64,000 bases of DNA from Calonectria ilicicola (GCA_020809705.1 CP085829.1:372001-436000), one strand, 5' to 3'. Shown: positions 1 to 11,719, numbered from the stretch's first letter. The notes: a model not told the origin generated them from the sequence alone. Made by a program: numbers and translations.

Positions 1-2641
1 GTGCCTGAACAAGGGCATCCAGTTCATTAATACTTAGGTAATCTAGACAAGTTGTCATGATGGAAAGGTGCCCAATGCCAATGGGATGAGAGTTTATGTT
101 TGGGTCCAGAACGGAGAATCCATTGCTTCTCAAGAAAAACTGGCGAACTGATTCATGTATAACTTGAACGATTCTGGTATCGCCATGCTCAAGATTCAGC
201 GATCCTGCTCCAGCGAATACCGACAACATTTCAAAGCCACCGTTTTTTAGCTCGTCAGGTTTCGTCTTGACCTCAATCAAGCCTCTAGAGATATTTTTAA
301 TTTGTCTCTCTAATTGATCATCGTTTCTTGTAAAGTTATCCGATGAACGCCACTCACCAAGTGAAGATGGTGGAGGTTGCCTGACGAACGCTAGAACGTG
401 ATGCCACTCATAAAGACGAAGAGGCTTTGTTGAGAGAAGTGCCCATTGGAAAAGGCGAACCGCCATCTTTCTTGTTTCCACATTCATGTCGGAAAGAATC
501 TCAGAAAACAAAGTTTCAAGGGCTCCAGGGACGGTCTTGGCTCGCTTGATCAAGTATTGCATGTCCTTGCCCTCGTCCCATTCCCTAAGCAAGTCATCCA
601 TCACCAAAACCACCCACAGAAAGATCCCACCTGATCTCTCCAGGATATTGTCTCTCAAGAGTTCCCATTGCACCTCTTGGCTCATAATTCCGAGTTGAAG
701 TTTTTGCTCCACATACGTTGCGATATCATCGTTATTGTGCTCCTCCACAATTATTTCCGGGCAGTCGCTCACAGTAATAGAAGGGAAGTGTCGGCTGGAT
801 AAACAAACATTTAGATCGATTCCTGCAGCATGAGCGGACTTTGTGATTTCGCGCCAAAAGTAAGCCATTTCTCGTCTACTTTTTGCATCGCATTCATCAA
901 GAGCATCGATGAAAATGAATGTCCTACTCTTTATCTGCTTGGTAAACATGGCCCTGAAGAAGTCTTTGAGCTCAGATTCTTGCCAAGGTGAAGTCGTTGC
1001 ATCAATTTCTGTATTACCTAAGTTCTTCTCATCCCAGATTTCCTGGAACTGTTTCAGGTGCACACTGTTCCCAGGCAAGAGTTGGTGTAGTAAAGATCGG
1101 AAAAGGCCAACAGATGAGTGCTCCATTTCATCTCCTTTAGCACTAAAGAAGAAGGCAGCAGTTTGGTCATGAAGTTTCGTTTGCCCTTGCTCAAACGCAA
1201 CTCGACGAAACGCCTCTCTCATCAAAGTTGATTTCCCTGCGCCTGGCTTGCCCTTCAGCCAAAGAAGACCGAAGTGTGTGTCTCGGTTGCGACTATTGCG
1301 CCAATCTTGATATAGATCATGGTTGAATAGCCAATGGCAAGTCCGTTCAGCCGGCCTGTTCATACTCTGGCGCAGAGGATTGACGGTCGGAAACCAAAGC
1401 GATTGGAGACAGGTGCGATTCTCACGATTGTCACTAAGAGCCTTTAGTTGGCTTCGCGGTGACTTGACGCCCAATGGCGAGTCCCAGCAGCGTGTTGGGT
1501 GGTCTTGACCAGTCTTTTCCATATTCAACTTCGTGATGGAGTGGTAAATTGAATGAAGCTCTCCGGCTACTTTGCGGTAATTTGGATCATCAATCCCAGA
1601 ATACCGACACATATCAAGGTGATTGGCTTGAAGGGTCTCCGCGTATTCGCGATAATCTCCAATTAAGGAGGAATAGTCTGGAACGACTTTTTGTCCAAGC
1701 TTAGCTAAGCTAAGGCCTTCTTGAAAAGTCTTTACTCGAAAGTCGTATTCGTTCCACAGGCTAGAGAATCCTTCTTGTGCTCTTTCCAGATCCGTTGTCT
1801 TCAATCCAAGAGCATCGAGAATAACAGGAGTTGTTTGCAAACCTAAACTGCTAACAAGGGATCGAATCACTTCACCGCGTGCTGCGACATCTACGCTCCC
1901 CCTGTGAGGTGTACCAAGAAATATGACTGCAGCAGTAGATTCGACAATATTTTTATACTCATTTTCTTTCGATAAGGAAGATCTCACGAGCATCTAAGTG
2001 AAACTAAGTATAAGCATGAAATTACAGATGACGGACCTAACTTACTTCCTTAATAACGATGCCTCCAAGACTGTGTGCTACACATATCAATGGACGATCA
2101 AGGGTTCTTTTTCTGGCTAATGCAAAAAGGAGATCTTTGCTGTGTGAGAGAATGCTATTCTCATTTATCTCACCAGCTGCATACTTGGTGATCTTGCTGT
2201 CATACCCGAACATGAGAATGCGTGAATTTGGACATTCATTAGGAAGAAGATCACCAGGCCAGAATACATGTCCTGGTTGAGCATTGCTATCATTTTTCAT
2301 CTTAGTAGAAATTGTATCTTCTTCAGCTTTCACTACAACCTTAGATGACCTCCGCCAAAGCCGCGTAGCGACACGGCGAAAGACATTCTCTGGTGGATCG
2401 TTACTATCCGCCGACTGGGAGACGGCTGGCGAGACAGGTACGTCAGGAGGTTTTATAGAACGAGTCCATGTTTTGTAAGGATGGCCTTGCAAGCCATGCA
2501 CGATTATAATGCTATATAGCTAGAGTTAGTCAGTCCCACGATGAGTGTAGGAAGTGGAACAGGGACACACTCGACGGCTGGGGAGCAATTCTCAGGCTCA
2601 TATACAATGGATATCCCAGTATCTAGAATATGTCTTTGCAT
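1..2641 (-). CDS. NLR-like protein: SesB-type alpha/beta hydrolase plus NACHT NTPase (C-terminus off window)
   Basis: Three exons read right to left: 2571-2641, 2046-2511 and 1993 to beyond position 1. Introns at 2512-2570 and 1994-2045 keep phase. The start ATG (2639-2641) opens MQRHILDTGISIVYEPEN. The first ~250 residues form a lipase/esterase-like domain: HGLQGHPYKTW near the start, the nucleophile elbow AHSLGG, then FLGTPHRG. This is the SesB architecture seen at the N-terminus of fungal NLRs. A NACHT module follows, with Walker A GKPGAGKST and Walker B FIFIDALDECD, then the usual post-NACHT helical region up to the window edge. Fungal NLRs of this type are incompatibility or immune receptors; the hydrolase is the presumed effector. 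No premature stop was seen. The C-terminal repeat domain lies outside the window, so ligand specificity cannot be judged. Confidence 0.85.
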
Positions 2642-3172
2642 CTCTTATCGCAAATTTTCTTCGTGTAAAATGAGATAGATATAGATGCTATGCGGAAAAG
2701 AAAGTCGGTAATATTTCGTAGGCATGTCAGGTTTGCTGACCTTTTCGCGAGAGCATTCCGGGAAAATATCGGCTGAGGTTGGTTTACTAATAAATTCTGA
2801 TCCTATTGGAGAGATGGTGTTGGCCCAAAGATGACTGTTTCTCATAAGATAAGCGGTTTACGGCCAATTAAAAAGAGTGGTGGTGCGGGGCTATGGAAGA
2901 ATTTCGTAAAGGTGACAGGTGATAAAAAGGATGCCTACTCATCAAATTCATTCTTAGCGAATTCGTCCATTGTTGACTTATTCTAACCCATCCACAATAG
3001 CATAGTTGGAATTCGAAATTACACGATCAAATGGTGAGACATAATCAGAGTCCAAAAGCCTTTAGTTCCAAACCCTGCAGATCAAGATGCCTTGATTCCC
3101 CCGTTTCGCCGCAGTTTATATTTAGTGAATAAAAAGTGCAAGTCTAAAACGAGAACATTCAATTAACCTTGT
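2642..3172. other. Intergenic, no gene seen
   Basis: About 530 bp between the start of the NLR and the stop of the acyl-CoA ligase, both minus strand. A 66-codon minus-strand frame here has no family resemblance. It would hold the NLR promoter and the ligase 3' region. Confidence 0.5.
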
Positions 3173-5077
3173 TCAGTCAGCCCGCTGTAGTCCGCACCAA
3201 TCCCAAGCTCTTGTTTTCGCTTCAATTTGTTGAGGCTGGTTTCCCCAACTCTCCACGCCTTTGGGGGGGTTTTCAGCTGACCAACAATCCACCACTCCAA
3301 AGAGCTCCGTCAAAATTCGCGTTTTAATGGGCTTTTGGGAAGTGGTTCGGGGCACCTCCTCTCCATCCTCCATTATTCGCAGAAGAGTTGGAAGCATATA
3401 CGTGGGCAATGTTTCGGAAAGGTCTGTTCTAATATTCTGAAGGCTTATTTGTTCCGATGAGAAACCCTTGGCAAGCCGAACGAGTGCTCCGCAAAGCTCT
3501 TTCGCTTCATGATCTGGGACGCCCACAACATAAGCTTCAGCGACGTATGGAAGATCTGTGAGGCAGCATTCCACTCGAAGTGAGGCTATGCGATAACCAT
3601 GAAAGAATACATCTAGAATACATCAGCTAGTTGATGCCGATATTTGTAAAAGTAACTTACAATCGCTCGTGGCCCGTCCTGTAAACACGTACTCGCCATC
3701 AATCAGATGGGCCAGGTCTCCAGTCTTGAAATAACCATCTTCGTCAAATGCAGCTTTGGTAGCCTTCTGGTTACCAATGTAGCTAAGACTGTAAGCACAA
3801 TATATTGATTAAAGGTTCGGTGGTGAGCATACTGTGTGAGCATCCAGGGATGTTTACAGCGAATCTCGCCTTTTTCGCCCTCTGACAACTTGATCTTGAC
3901 GCCAGGACATGCTTTTCCAATCGATTGCTAGTTTCAATTAGTAACTTGAAGTCTCTTGCTATAATCGCTGCCTACTAACCTTGACCTTGGTGTCAGTACT
4001 GGCTTGAATAGCGGCACCGCCAAGTTCGGTCGATCCGTAAACATTTTTGAACGGTATAGCAGCCAATTCGACCCAGAACCGCACAATCGATGGAGCAATC
4101 ATTGCGCTAGCACAGCGAAAGTATCCCAAATTTCTAAATCCGTCAAGGTACTTATCTTTCTCATCATCTGGAAGTTGAACAATGTGATCCATGTAGTATT
4201 CTTTCATGGTTCGTAGGAGAGTTGGCGTGAAGAGCACGTTTGTAATTCGGTAGCTTTTGAAAATCTCCCATACCTCCTTCGCTCCAGCTCTCTCCTTAAC
4301 AGCATGAAGCTGTCTTCCTGTGACCATTGATTCGATCAGCGCTTCGGCACCCCCAATCCAATGGGGAGGACGATAGTTGATGCTCCCACTGTCATTGCTA
4401 TCGATCTCCATGAATTCGGCAAACCGTTTTGGCAGAACAGCGCCTTTTGGTGGCCCTGTGGTTCCGGAAGTAAATAGAACCAGCCCGGGTCCCGTTGGAT
4501 CAATTTCTTGTGAAGTGTCTATCACAACATGGGCACTCGGAATACCAATGGCCTCGCGAGAGACCGCCAAGGTGGAGATTAATTGATCTCCATGCGCTTT
4601 GGCATACTCTGAAATTTTAGCAACCTGCTCTTCACGACCTTGGCCAGATAAAAGACATGTGGACTTTGCATTGGCAAGAAAATAGCAAGCTTCCTCAGGT
4701 AGAATGCCGGAGCCTAACTCAATTTAGTGGCGCTCTAAGCATGAATCACAGCGCAACATACTAAAAGGGATGCAAGCACCACCCAGAGCTCTCACAGCAA
4801 AAAAGGCGACGAGAAATTCATAGCCGCTAAGTGCCAAAACGCAAATGTAAGGCTGTTCCTCGCGTAAAAGACCATGGTCGTCAATAATGGACCTCGGCAG
4901 TGCGCCAAGGATCAACTCGCGCGTTTGCACCACGTCGCCCAGTAACTCGTCATATGTTTTCTGGAATCCGTAATCATCAAGCACAATATGCTTTTCTGCT
5001 GGATACTGTTTGGCAGCCTCAAGAAGCCTCACCAAGACAGGGTCTGGGGGAAAGGTGTATGTTGCGGGATCGGTCAT
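3173..5077 (-). CDS. AMP-binding acyl-CoA/aryl-CoA ligase-like enzyme
   Basis: Five exons (4762-5077, 3980-4713, 3833-3927, 3661-3788, 3173-3612) with introns of 44-52 bp keep phase throughout and give 570 residues, normal for the ANL superfamily. Visible core motifs are LFTSGTTGPPKG (P-loop), YGSTELGG, GYFKTGDLAHLIDG and GRATSDYVFFHGYRI. A C-terminal Lys lies in PRTTSQKPIK, the position of the catalytic lysine. The enzyme should adenylate a carboxylic acid and form its CoA thioester; the substrate cannot be read from sequence. It is divergent from a phenylalanine ammonia-lyase 677 bp away, which suggests cinnamate or a related aryl acid. I chose the ATG at 5075-5077 (MTDPATYTF, G at -3). An upstream in-frame ATG-like start at 5182 would add 35 poorly conserved residues. 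No peroxisomal targeting tripeptide is present. Confidence 0.85.
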
Positions 5078-5754
5078 GACGCTTTCTGCTTCTATACGCT
5101 CAAACACCAAGTTAGATGCCGTCCTGCGACAAATTGACTCCAGATTTGAACTAAGGAACAGAACAGATATTGACCTGACCACCAGAAAGTGGAGAGCTCC
5201 TCATAATGGATCTTGATCGGGGCGATCTGCGCTAGGGCTTGCTAAACTTGGCATCGGAACAAAAGCTTGGCAGCTGAATAGCTGAAAGGCGGTCTATATC
5301 TAAAGGTTTCACCGATCCCCATGTCCATTTAGTGATTTAGTCTTTTGAATGGTCTATGGCACTTCTGCAGGTCAACATGTTTGGAAAGGATCCGTCCCAT
5401 TCGCTTCGACTTATCATCCGAGCCAACCAACTACCCACCAATGTGAGACACCCCCACTATTAACATGTTAGCGATGTCATTTTCATGCTTAAGCGAAGCT
5501 GCACAAGATGGAAAATGACATCAAGTATGCATATATTTAATGACGCAGCATCAAACGCCTCCATCAATTGATGCTATCTTCAGACAGACCGGTATGGATA
5601 TCGTTACATGTTGGGGCTCTATGCTAGACCGACTTCTCACCAAGGTATATATGGATAAGTGCCAAAGCTTCGTCTTAAACTTTGATACCAGAATTCCTAA
5701 TTTAAATTCCTTCTCTTTCAATTTACCCAAAAGCAGCAGGCTTAAGGTCACAGA
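5078..5754. promoter_or_regulatory. Shared divergent promoter of the ligase and PAL genes
   Basis: A 677-bp gap separates two divergent starts, so both genes probably share control sequences. AT-rich stretches with TATA-like character occur near 5527-5540 and 5645-5655 on the PAL side. No specific factor site can be named. Short frames in the gap (for example 5540-5833) overlap the PAL start out of frame and look non-coding. Confidence 0.5.
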
Positions 5755-8003
5755 ATGGTCCACCAAGATTCATCATCCCCCAAAAAAGGGCACGGAGTCA
5801 ATGGCGCCAAGACAAACGAAGCTGCGAAGCTGAAACATGGAGGTGTACACACGAGCAAAGCACAAGATATCTGGACCAGGATTGAACAGATCAAATCCAA
5901 AGGAAAGGTCGTTCTCAGTGGGTCAGAACTTGACATTGCGAGCGTGATCGCCGTCGCAAGGTTAGTGCCAACCTGATCATCACCAGTCAGAACTAAATTT
6001 TGTTAGGCATAAATGCCATGCCTCTGTTGACATGCAAGAGAGCCTCGTAAAAGGCATGGAAGGAAGCGTCAACCTTTTGGAAGAGTACTTGTCCAAAGGA
6101 TATTATGTCTACGGTACGAGCTCCTCTTGATCTGGAATTGCAATTCACATTCTAACGGCGAAAAGGTGTCAACACAGGATTTGGGGGCAGCGCAGACTCG
6201 AGAACCACAGATCTCGAGGGTTTGCAATCATCCCTTTTGCAACATACCCAATCTACCGTGCTCACCGAAGCGGATACCTCCGTCACACCAGGAAACCATG
6301 ACCTCGGCTTCCACAGCATGCCCACGACATGGGTCCGGGCGACGATGCTTGTGCGGTGTAACAACGCCATTCGGGGCCACTCGGGAGTTCGCTTAAAGCT
6401 GATCCAAGCAATTCTCGAGCTGCTCAACAAAGGTATGACACCAGTGATCCCTCTGAGGGGCTCCGTCTCCGCCTCGGGTGATTTGATGCCGCTGTCCTAC
6501 ATTGCCGGTGTGCTAGAGGGTAGCCCGGATATCTTTGTTCGTATTAGCGGGGACCAGACGGAACGGGTGGTCACCTCGAGGGAGGCCCTCACTCTGGCTG
6601 GCTTAGAGCCAATGGTTCTCGGTCCGAAGGAGGGTCTCGGTCTCATCAATGGCACCGCGGCATCTGCTGCTGTTGGGAGTCTTGCCGCCCATGAAGCCAA
6701 CCAGCTCGCCATTTTGGCACAAATGTTGACTGCCATGTCATGTGAAGCCCTCCTAGGCAAAGCAGAGAGCTTCCACCCCTTCATCGCCGCAGTACGACCG
6801 CACCCCGGGCAGATCGAGTGTGCGGCAAATATTCTCAGCTTCCTCCAAGGTTCCAGTCTTGTTGAGACGCAAAAGTCCAAAGACAGGTTCAAGTCTGGCT
6901 TGTTCCAGGATCGCTATGCGCTTCGAGGCACTCCGCAATGGCTGGGCCCTCAATTGGAAGACCTATCTGCAATCCTATCACAATTGACAGTGGAACTCAA
7001 CTCAACATCTGACAACCCCATTATCGACACCGAGTCTCGAGATGTCTACTCAGGTGCAAATTTCCAGGCGGCGTCTGTGGCCTCGGCCATGGAGAGAAGT
7101 CGCCTTTCGCTTCAAATGATCGGAAAGCTTCTCTTCAGCCTCTCCTCTGAGCTGATCAATCCGGATCTCAACAAGGGTCTCCCCCCAAATCTGGCAGCCG
7201 ATGACCCCAGCCTATCATTCACCATGAAAGGTGTAGATGTCAACATGGCCGCCTACATGTCTGAGTTGGCGTTTCTAACGAATCCAGTGACATCCCATGT
7301 TCAGTCCGCAGAGATGCACAACCAGCCCATCAATTCGCTCGCCCTGATTTCCGCGCGATACACGATGCAGGCCACTGAGCTAGTTGCACTCATGTGTTCT
7401 GCACATCTGTACGTGGCGTGCCAGGCCTTGGACCTTCGAGTTCTACATATACAATTCATAAAGGCTTTGTGCAGTGAGATCCGATCGTTGATTAGCGACG
7501 TCATGTCTACCTTTCCTACGGAGCATGAAGACGCTCTGCATCAGGAAATCGTGAAAAAGGTGGCCGAATCTTGGAACGGTTCAACTCCTTTCGATCTCGA
7601 ACAACGATCTCGCCAACTTGCAGAGTCTACATTGCCAGTGCTCGCAATCCATGCAGGAAAGCATGGGTTTACCCTGACTTCAGATACAATGCTACAGTTT
7701 AAGGATAGAGTGCAAGAGATATGCCAATCAAGCTTCATCAGCCAACGAAAGACTTTTTTCGAAAAGCCAAGTACAGTTGAACATCTCGGCTCCGCTTCGC
7801 GCCAGCTTTACTTGTTTGTACGTGAGGAGCTTGGAGTACCATTGCATCAAGGATTGGTCGAACACCCAGGAAAGAACCATGGCGCCACCATTAATGGGCG
7901 TCCAAGGAAGACGATAGGCTCGTGGATCTCAGTCATTTATGCTTCTGTACGCGATGAGAGAATTTGGAAGCCTTTGACTCGAGTATTGGCCTCTATAAAA
8001 TAG
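5755..8003 (+). CDS. Phenylalanine/aromatic amino acid ammonia-lyase (MIO enzyme)
   Basis: Exons 5755-5960, 6007-6113 and 6166-8003 are in phase and encode 716 residues, as expected for fungal PAL. The enzyme removes ammonia from L-Phe (and possibly L-Tyr) to give trans-cinnamate. The MIO-forming Ala-Ser-Gly is intact in SVSASGDLMPLSYIAG. Other signatures are VYGVNTGFGGSADSRT, GLGLINGTAASAAVG, ELNSTSDNPIID and SAEMHNQPINSLALISAR. At the substrate-selectivity position the protein has His-Thr (SLLQHT); from memory the Rhodotorula PAL has His-Gln and plant PALs Phe-Leu, so mixed Phe/Tyr use is possible. It is divergent from an acyl-CoA ligase, which together could give cinnamoyl-CoA-type products. 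Start: ATG 5755 (MVHQDSSSP), in a short non-conserved leader normal for the family. Confidence 0.95.
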
Positions 8004-8211
8004 AAAAGTGCAGGGATTCTGCGATGGCATTATCAATAAAAACAATTACCAACATCAGAGGCTTTCGCCTGTTATATTCCGCCGTGGTGTTTGTATGGGA
8101 TGATAGTGCTAGAGTGTTTTTACATTATGAATATAACCAGTCATTTTATCGGTGCTACTCCCTAATCTCACCACTGCTATTTGGTTATATTCGCGAAAAA
8201 TGACAATTGTC
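8004..8211. other. 3' flank of the PAL gene
   Basis: Short AT-rich downstream sequence that ends at the first copy of the 14-bp target duplication. No gene seen. Confidence 0.5.
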
Positions 8212-8514
8212 TTTCTACCGGTTATCGAGTTTTTTTTTTTTTTTTAATGCAAGTGCACTACAAGGTCAAAGTGCCCTAACCTTAGGAAATGACTGGACAA
8301 TTGAAGAGATTTCATGTGTAATGGTATAAGGTTTCGACCCACTCGACCAGAACACCAAACCAAAAGGTTCCAACGCAACAGAAGCTTGTGCGTTGCGCAA
8401 CCTTGGGAAAAAGAGTCATCGGCCTTACAACCTCTTACAACCTCACCTTTACCACAGCTCTCACCAAGCTTCATGGAAGGACCAACTTTGCGCGGCCAGA
8501 TTTCTACCGGTTAT
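8212..8514 (-). mobile_element. SINE-like retroposon copy 1 with 14-bp target site duplication
   Basis: A perfect 14-bp direct repeat (TTTCTACCGGTTAT) lies at 8212-8225 and 8501-8514. Between the repeats are about 275 bp that on the minus strand end in an A-run (T16 at 8230-8245 on plus) followed by CTCG. A tail plus a 14-bp target duplication is the signature of LINE-mobilised retroposition. The body is shared, in opposite orientation, with 41790-42035. A stretch resembling a Pol III B box (GGGTCGAAACC on the element strand, within 8333-8345) suggests a tRNA-derived SINE. Short frames inside are not convincing coding sequence. Confidence 0.8.
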
Positions 8515-8652
8515 AGTTCCAAAAATATGGTCTATAGCTAAGTGGTAGCCAGAGCAACTTAACTTCAGTTCGTGTAATCTAAGAACCGTCCTTGCTCAGC
8601 CCATAGCCAGTGGCCTCGGAGGGATGTGAAATTCCTTGTGCAGCAAAGCGCT

Positions 8653-8835
8653 TTACATCTTATGCTTACCCATACGACCCCATGGATACGAATTCGTGTC
8701 CGACACATGCTGCTCAAAACCTTGCGGAGCATCATAGCGGTCTTCGAGCAGCATTGTCGCCGCCGCACGCTCGATAGGGAGGGCGGCGATCCATGCTATC
8801 GTGTAGAGGTCCGCGCTTGAGAGAGACTCGTGCAT
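8653..8835 (-). pseudogene. Fragment of a PNP-domain NLR
   Basis: Sixty codons (MHESLSSADLYTIAWIAALP...) match the start of the nucleoside-phosphorylase-like (PNP_UDP) domain that opens many fungal NLRs. The match stops abruptly after GRMGKHKM, where the family continues toward a glycine-rich LPxGxYGT segment. No later part of the domain is found nearby, so this is a relic. The same domain type occurs in the larger pseudogene at 29124. The SINE-like insertion lies 140 bp away. Confidence 0.65.
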
Positions 8836-9785
8836 AGTTTAAGTTCGGCCATAATAGTTTATGCCGCCTGAATTGTGCCAATAATTCAAGTCATGCGGGA
8901 TTTATGCCGAGTCCCATGGCGGTGAGACGCGGCGGAATATTTAACTACCCTACAGTCGTTCCCAAAATTGTCCGTTCATGTTGCCGGTTGATTTATTGTT
9001 TAAAATTCTTTTTAAGGTAATGATGAATGAAGAGAAAAATTAGTCATGACCTTGGAGCCTTGTTCTTTTTTTATAATTCCATTGCTTCGTGGCTCTGAGT
9101 CTTTCCTCGTTACTCATTGATGAAGCAGATTGATTCATCTCATCTCAGCTTTGGGTTGACAAGAAAACATCGGCTACAGCAGACTTTTCGCACATATAGT
9201 ATATTAAATCATTTTCTGCTCGTATCATTCTAATATTGGATGATTGAATTTACAGAGCGATGCATATTAGCCAATCATATATCCATCGGATTGCACGATA
9301 CAACAGTGGGCGGTGTGATGCGATGTAGTCGAAACACGCTTGTAGGGGTGAGCCGAGACGGCAAGTCCAGGGACGCTAGAGATGGACTGGAATGCATTGA
9401 GATAAGGGCTTCTTTTCCGTGAACAATTTTATCGTACAATGTTAAATTTCTTCACGTCAAAACCATGTCGCCGTAACAGATATGCCAGAGTGGGTGGCAA
9501 CAAAAACGCACATTAGCCGAGTTAACCACCATCGTGATCAGCCCGCGCGGTCGCGACGATCCGTCGCCAATCTATGGAACCCGTGGGTCCATGGCTGCGA
9601 TATTGCAATATAGTTGGCCCAACGGTGGGCCTAGAGATAATGACTACGGAGGTTGCAGGTGGACTTGCAGACCCCAGCGTGACATCACGCAGGATGATAA
9701 AAAACTGGACAAGTCGTCCCTCGCCTGGCACAAAACATCGTGACATTTTTCTTTCTTTCTGGTTCAAATCCCTTCTACAGAAGCC
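8836..9785. other. Intergenic, no gene seen
   Basis: About 950 bp upstream of the channel gene. Short frames at 9240-9422 and 9522-9743 show no family pattern. The last part is the channel gene's 5' region. Confidence 0.5.
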
Positions 9786-10921
9786 ATGGACGACAACGAC
9801 CCCAGCCAGCCGCTGTTGTCGCGGCAGCCTCGCCGCACCGGCACCTTTAGGCTGCCCAGGATGCCTAGCATCGGAGCCCCCCTGATCAAAAAGGCGTCGG
9901 TGAGCGAGGTCCATCCGCACCACACCGAGATCGAGCCCGTCTTGCCCGCTGCGCCTGTAGCTGCTGGCCATGAAACCCGCCTGCACAAGTCCAACTGGGC
10001 GCACAGCGATGAACCGCCCAACGCTTGGGCTCAGATTCGCCACGCCTGGCGCGAAGAGTTTGCGTACGTGAACGCATCCACCTAGTCATACCGATCGCCC
10101 ACAGTGAAGCTGACAATATCGAACCGGACAGAGAGTTTTGGGGCACATTCCTCATTCTGCTTTTTGGCGCTGGTGTCGAGTGCCAGGTAAGACTGAACTA
10201 TCACTCGTCGGACATTGGAGGCAATGCTGGTGATTTCCTTCAATGTCGTCTCACCTGGGCTGCTGGAGTAGCCCTCGCCGTCTGGATGTCTGGTGGTGTG
10301 TCTGGAGGTCACTGCAACCCAACAGTCACCTTGGTTCTGGCTTTGTTCAGAGGCTTTCCCCTCAGAAAAATTCCCGGATTCATCATCGCCCAAGTAGCCG
10401 GAGCTACAGCAGCCAGTTTGGCAGTATATTTCAACTATGTTACGAGCATTTCCGAGTACGAGGGTGGTTCTGACGTGCGTACCATTCATGGGCCGCACGC
10501 GACGGCTGGTTTTTTCTTCACCCTTCCAGCAGTGCATCTCCCATATGGTGGTGCCTTTTATACCGAATTGCTTGCATCAGCCACGCTCATAGCCGTTGTT
10601 TTTGCACTTGCTGATAAGAGCAACCTCGCGCCCCCCAAGGGAACACAGCCCTTTGCCATGTTCCTCACCCTTGTCGCAATCGGTTCCGCTCTCGGTATCA
10701 ACACCGGGTATGCCATGAACGGCGCAAGAGATACTGGCCCCCGGATCGCCCTGGCCTTGGTTGGATACGGATCCGAAGTATTTACGCATGATGACTGGTA
10801 CTGGCTGTGGGCACCTTGGGGTGCTGCCATTGCTGGTGGTATATTGGGTGCGAGCATTTACGACGCATTCATCTACACCGGACGAGACTCGCCTTTCAAT
10901 GCCCCCAGTAAGCTTGATTGA
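9786..10921 (+). CDS. MIP-family channel (aquaglyceroporin-like)
   Basis: Two exons, 9786-10063 and 10132-10921, join in phase (EEFA/EFWGTF) and encode 355 residues. A hydrophilic N-terminal tail of about 90 residues, usual for fungal aquaglyceroporins, precedes six hydrophobic segments. The first pore motif is GGHCNPTVTL (NPT instead of NPA). The second is MNGARDTGPR, with Gly in place of the Pro of NPA and with the Asp after Arg that marks glycerol-type channels. It should move water, glycerol or other small solutes across a membrane. A good splice donor at 10187 was not used because the frame continues without loss through LNYHSSDIGGNAG, a short extra loop before the NPT box. The altered boxes make substrate prediction unsafe. 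Confidence 0.9.
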
Positions 10922-11240
10922 ACTCGGTATCAAGTCGTGTGAATGTCTGAAGCTGCCGCGGTAAAATCTTTTTGGTTGAGGACCATGGCTAGGTGAAAGT
11001 GCCCAATGACATGTGCGGTTGACGGCAATGAATCGGAATTGAGCTCGAGAATTGGGTGCGAGAAGAATGTTTAGCATGGATTGAAATTGATTTGAATGTA
11101 GCTGAGCGTATTTTGGTCATTGTTTGGATGGAGCTGCGTAAATAATATTTGGTGTGAGCATAATCAAAGATGTCCATGTTTGTTGACCATTATTTCTTTG
11201 ATAATGCCCTGGTTCATACAATGCCAGGGTTTCAAGCACC
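10922..11240. other. 3' flank, no gene seen
   Basis: About 320 bp between the channel stop and the truncated transposase. No recognisable gene or repeat. Confidence 0.45.
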
Positions 11241-11629
11241 CTATGCGCAAGAGCTCAAATCGATTGGCTGTGTGCGCCGAATGCCCTCTTTTCTAAGAAA
11301 TCGGATCAGTGTGTGCACTGAGCAATCAAGTCCAGCCTGAATGATCAAGTTAGTGGCCGAGATATGAGGGTCTTGCTTGAGAATCCGGAGAATGCGCCTC
11401 TTGTGTCTGTAATCAATCACTGGTGGTCGGCCTGACCGGGGTTTGCTTTTGCCATCCTTCTGGGTGGGATAGCGCCGAATAACACCGATGACTGCGCTTC
11501 GAGAAGCGCCCTCCTTGGTGGCGATTTCTTGGTTAGAAACGCCAGACTGGTGTGCCTGATAAATTCTGGAGCGCGTTTCAGGGCTAAATTCTTTGTTGCG
11601 GCGGCGACTTGGAGGCGTATTTGCAGACA
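11241..11629 (-). pseudogene. Truncated Tc1/mariner-like transposase (DNA-binding part)
   Basis: About 130 residues from the ATG of MSANTPPSRRRNKEF. The first part is a helix-turn-helix with NQEIATKEGASRSAVIGVIRR. A Gly-Arg-Pro hinge (SGRPPVI) follows, then a second helical unit ending TLIRFLRKEGIRR, the order of the paired DNA-binding domain of Tc1-type transposases. The reading then stops (QPIDLSSCA) and no DDE catalytic domain follows, so it cannot transpose alone. It may be a relic or a domesticated DNA-binding protein. No terminal inverted repeats were identified. Confidence 0.6.
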
Positions 11630-11719
11630 TTTTGAAGGTTGCATGTGAGTGAGTAGTGCAAGTCGCGAACATGTCGCGTTCGCATGTTTACGCGTTAGTG
11701 GGGGGAAATCCTCCAAACA

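Noticed and set aside
5078..5182. Upstream start for the acyl-CoA ligase (35 extra residues)
   Set aside because: The extension is unlike the family; the ATG at 5077 has a better context and normal length.
9522..10155. Minus-strand frames over the channel N-terminus
   Set aside because: Antisense shadows of GC-rich coding sequence.
10187..10250. Second intron in the channel gene at a GTAAGA donor
   Set aside because: The frame stays open and family-like through the region; no acceptor restores a better alignment.
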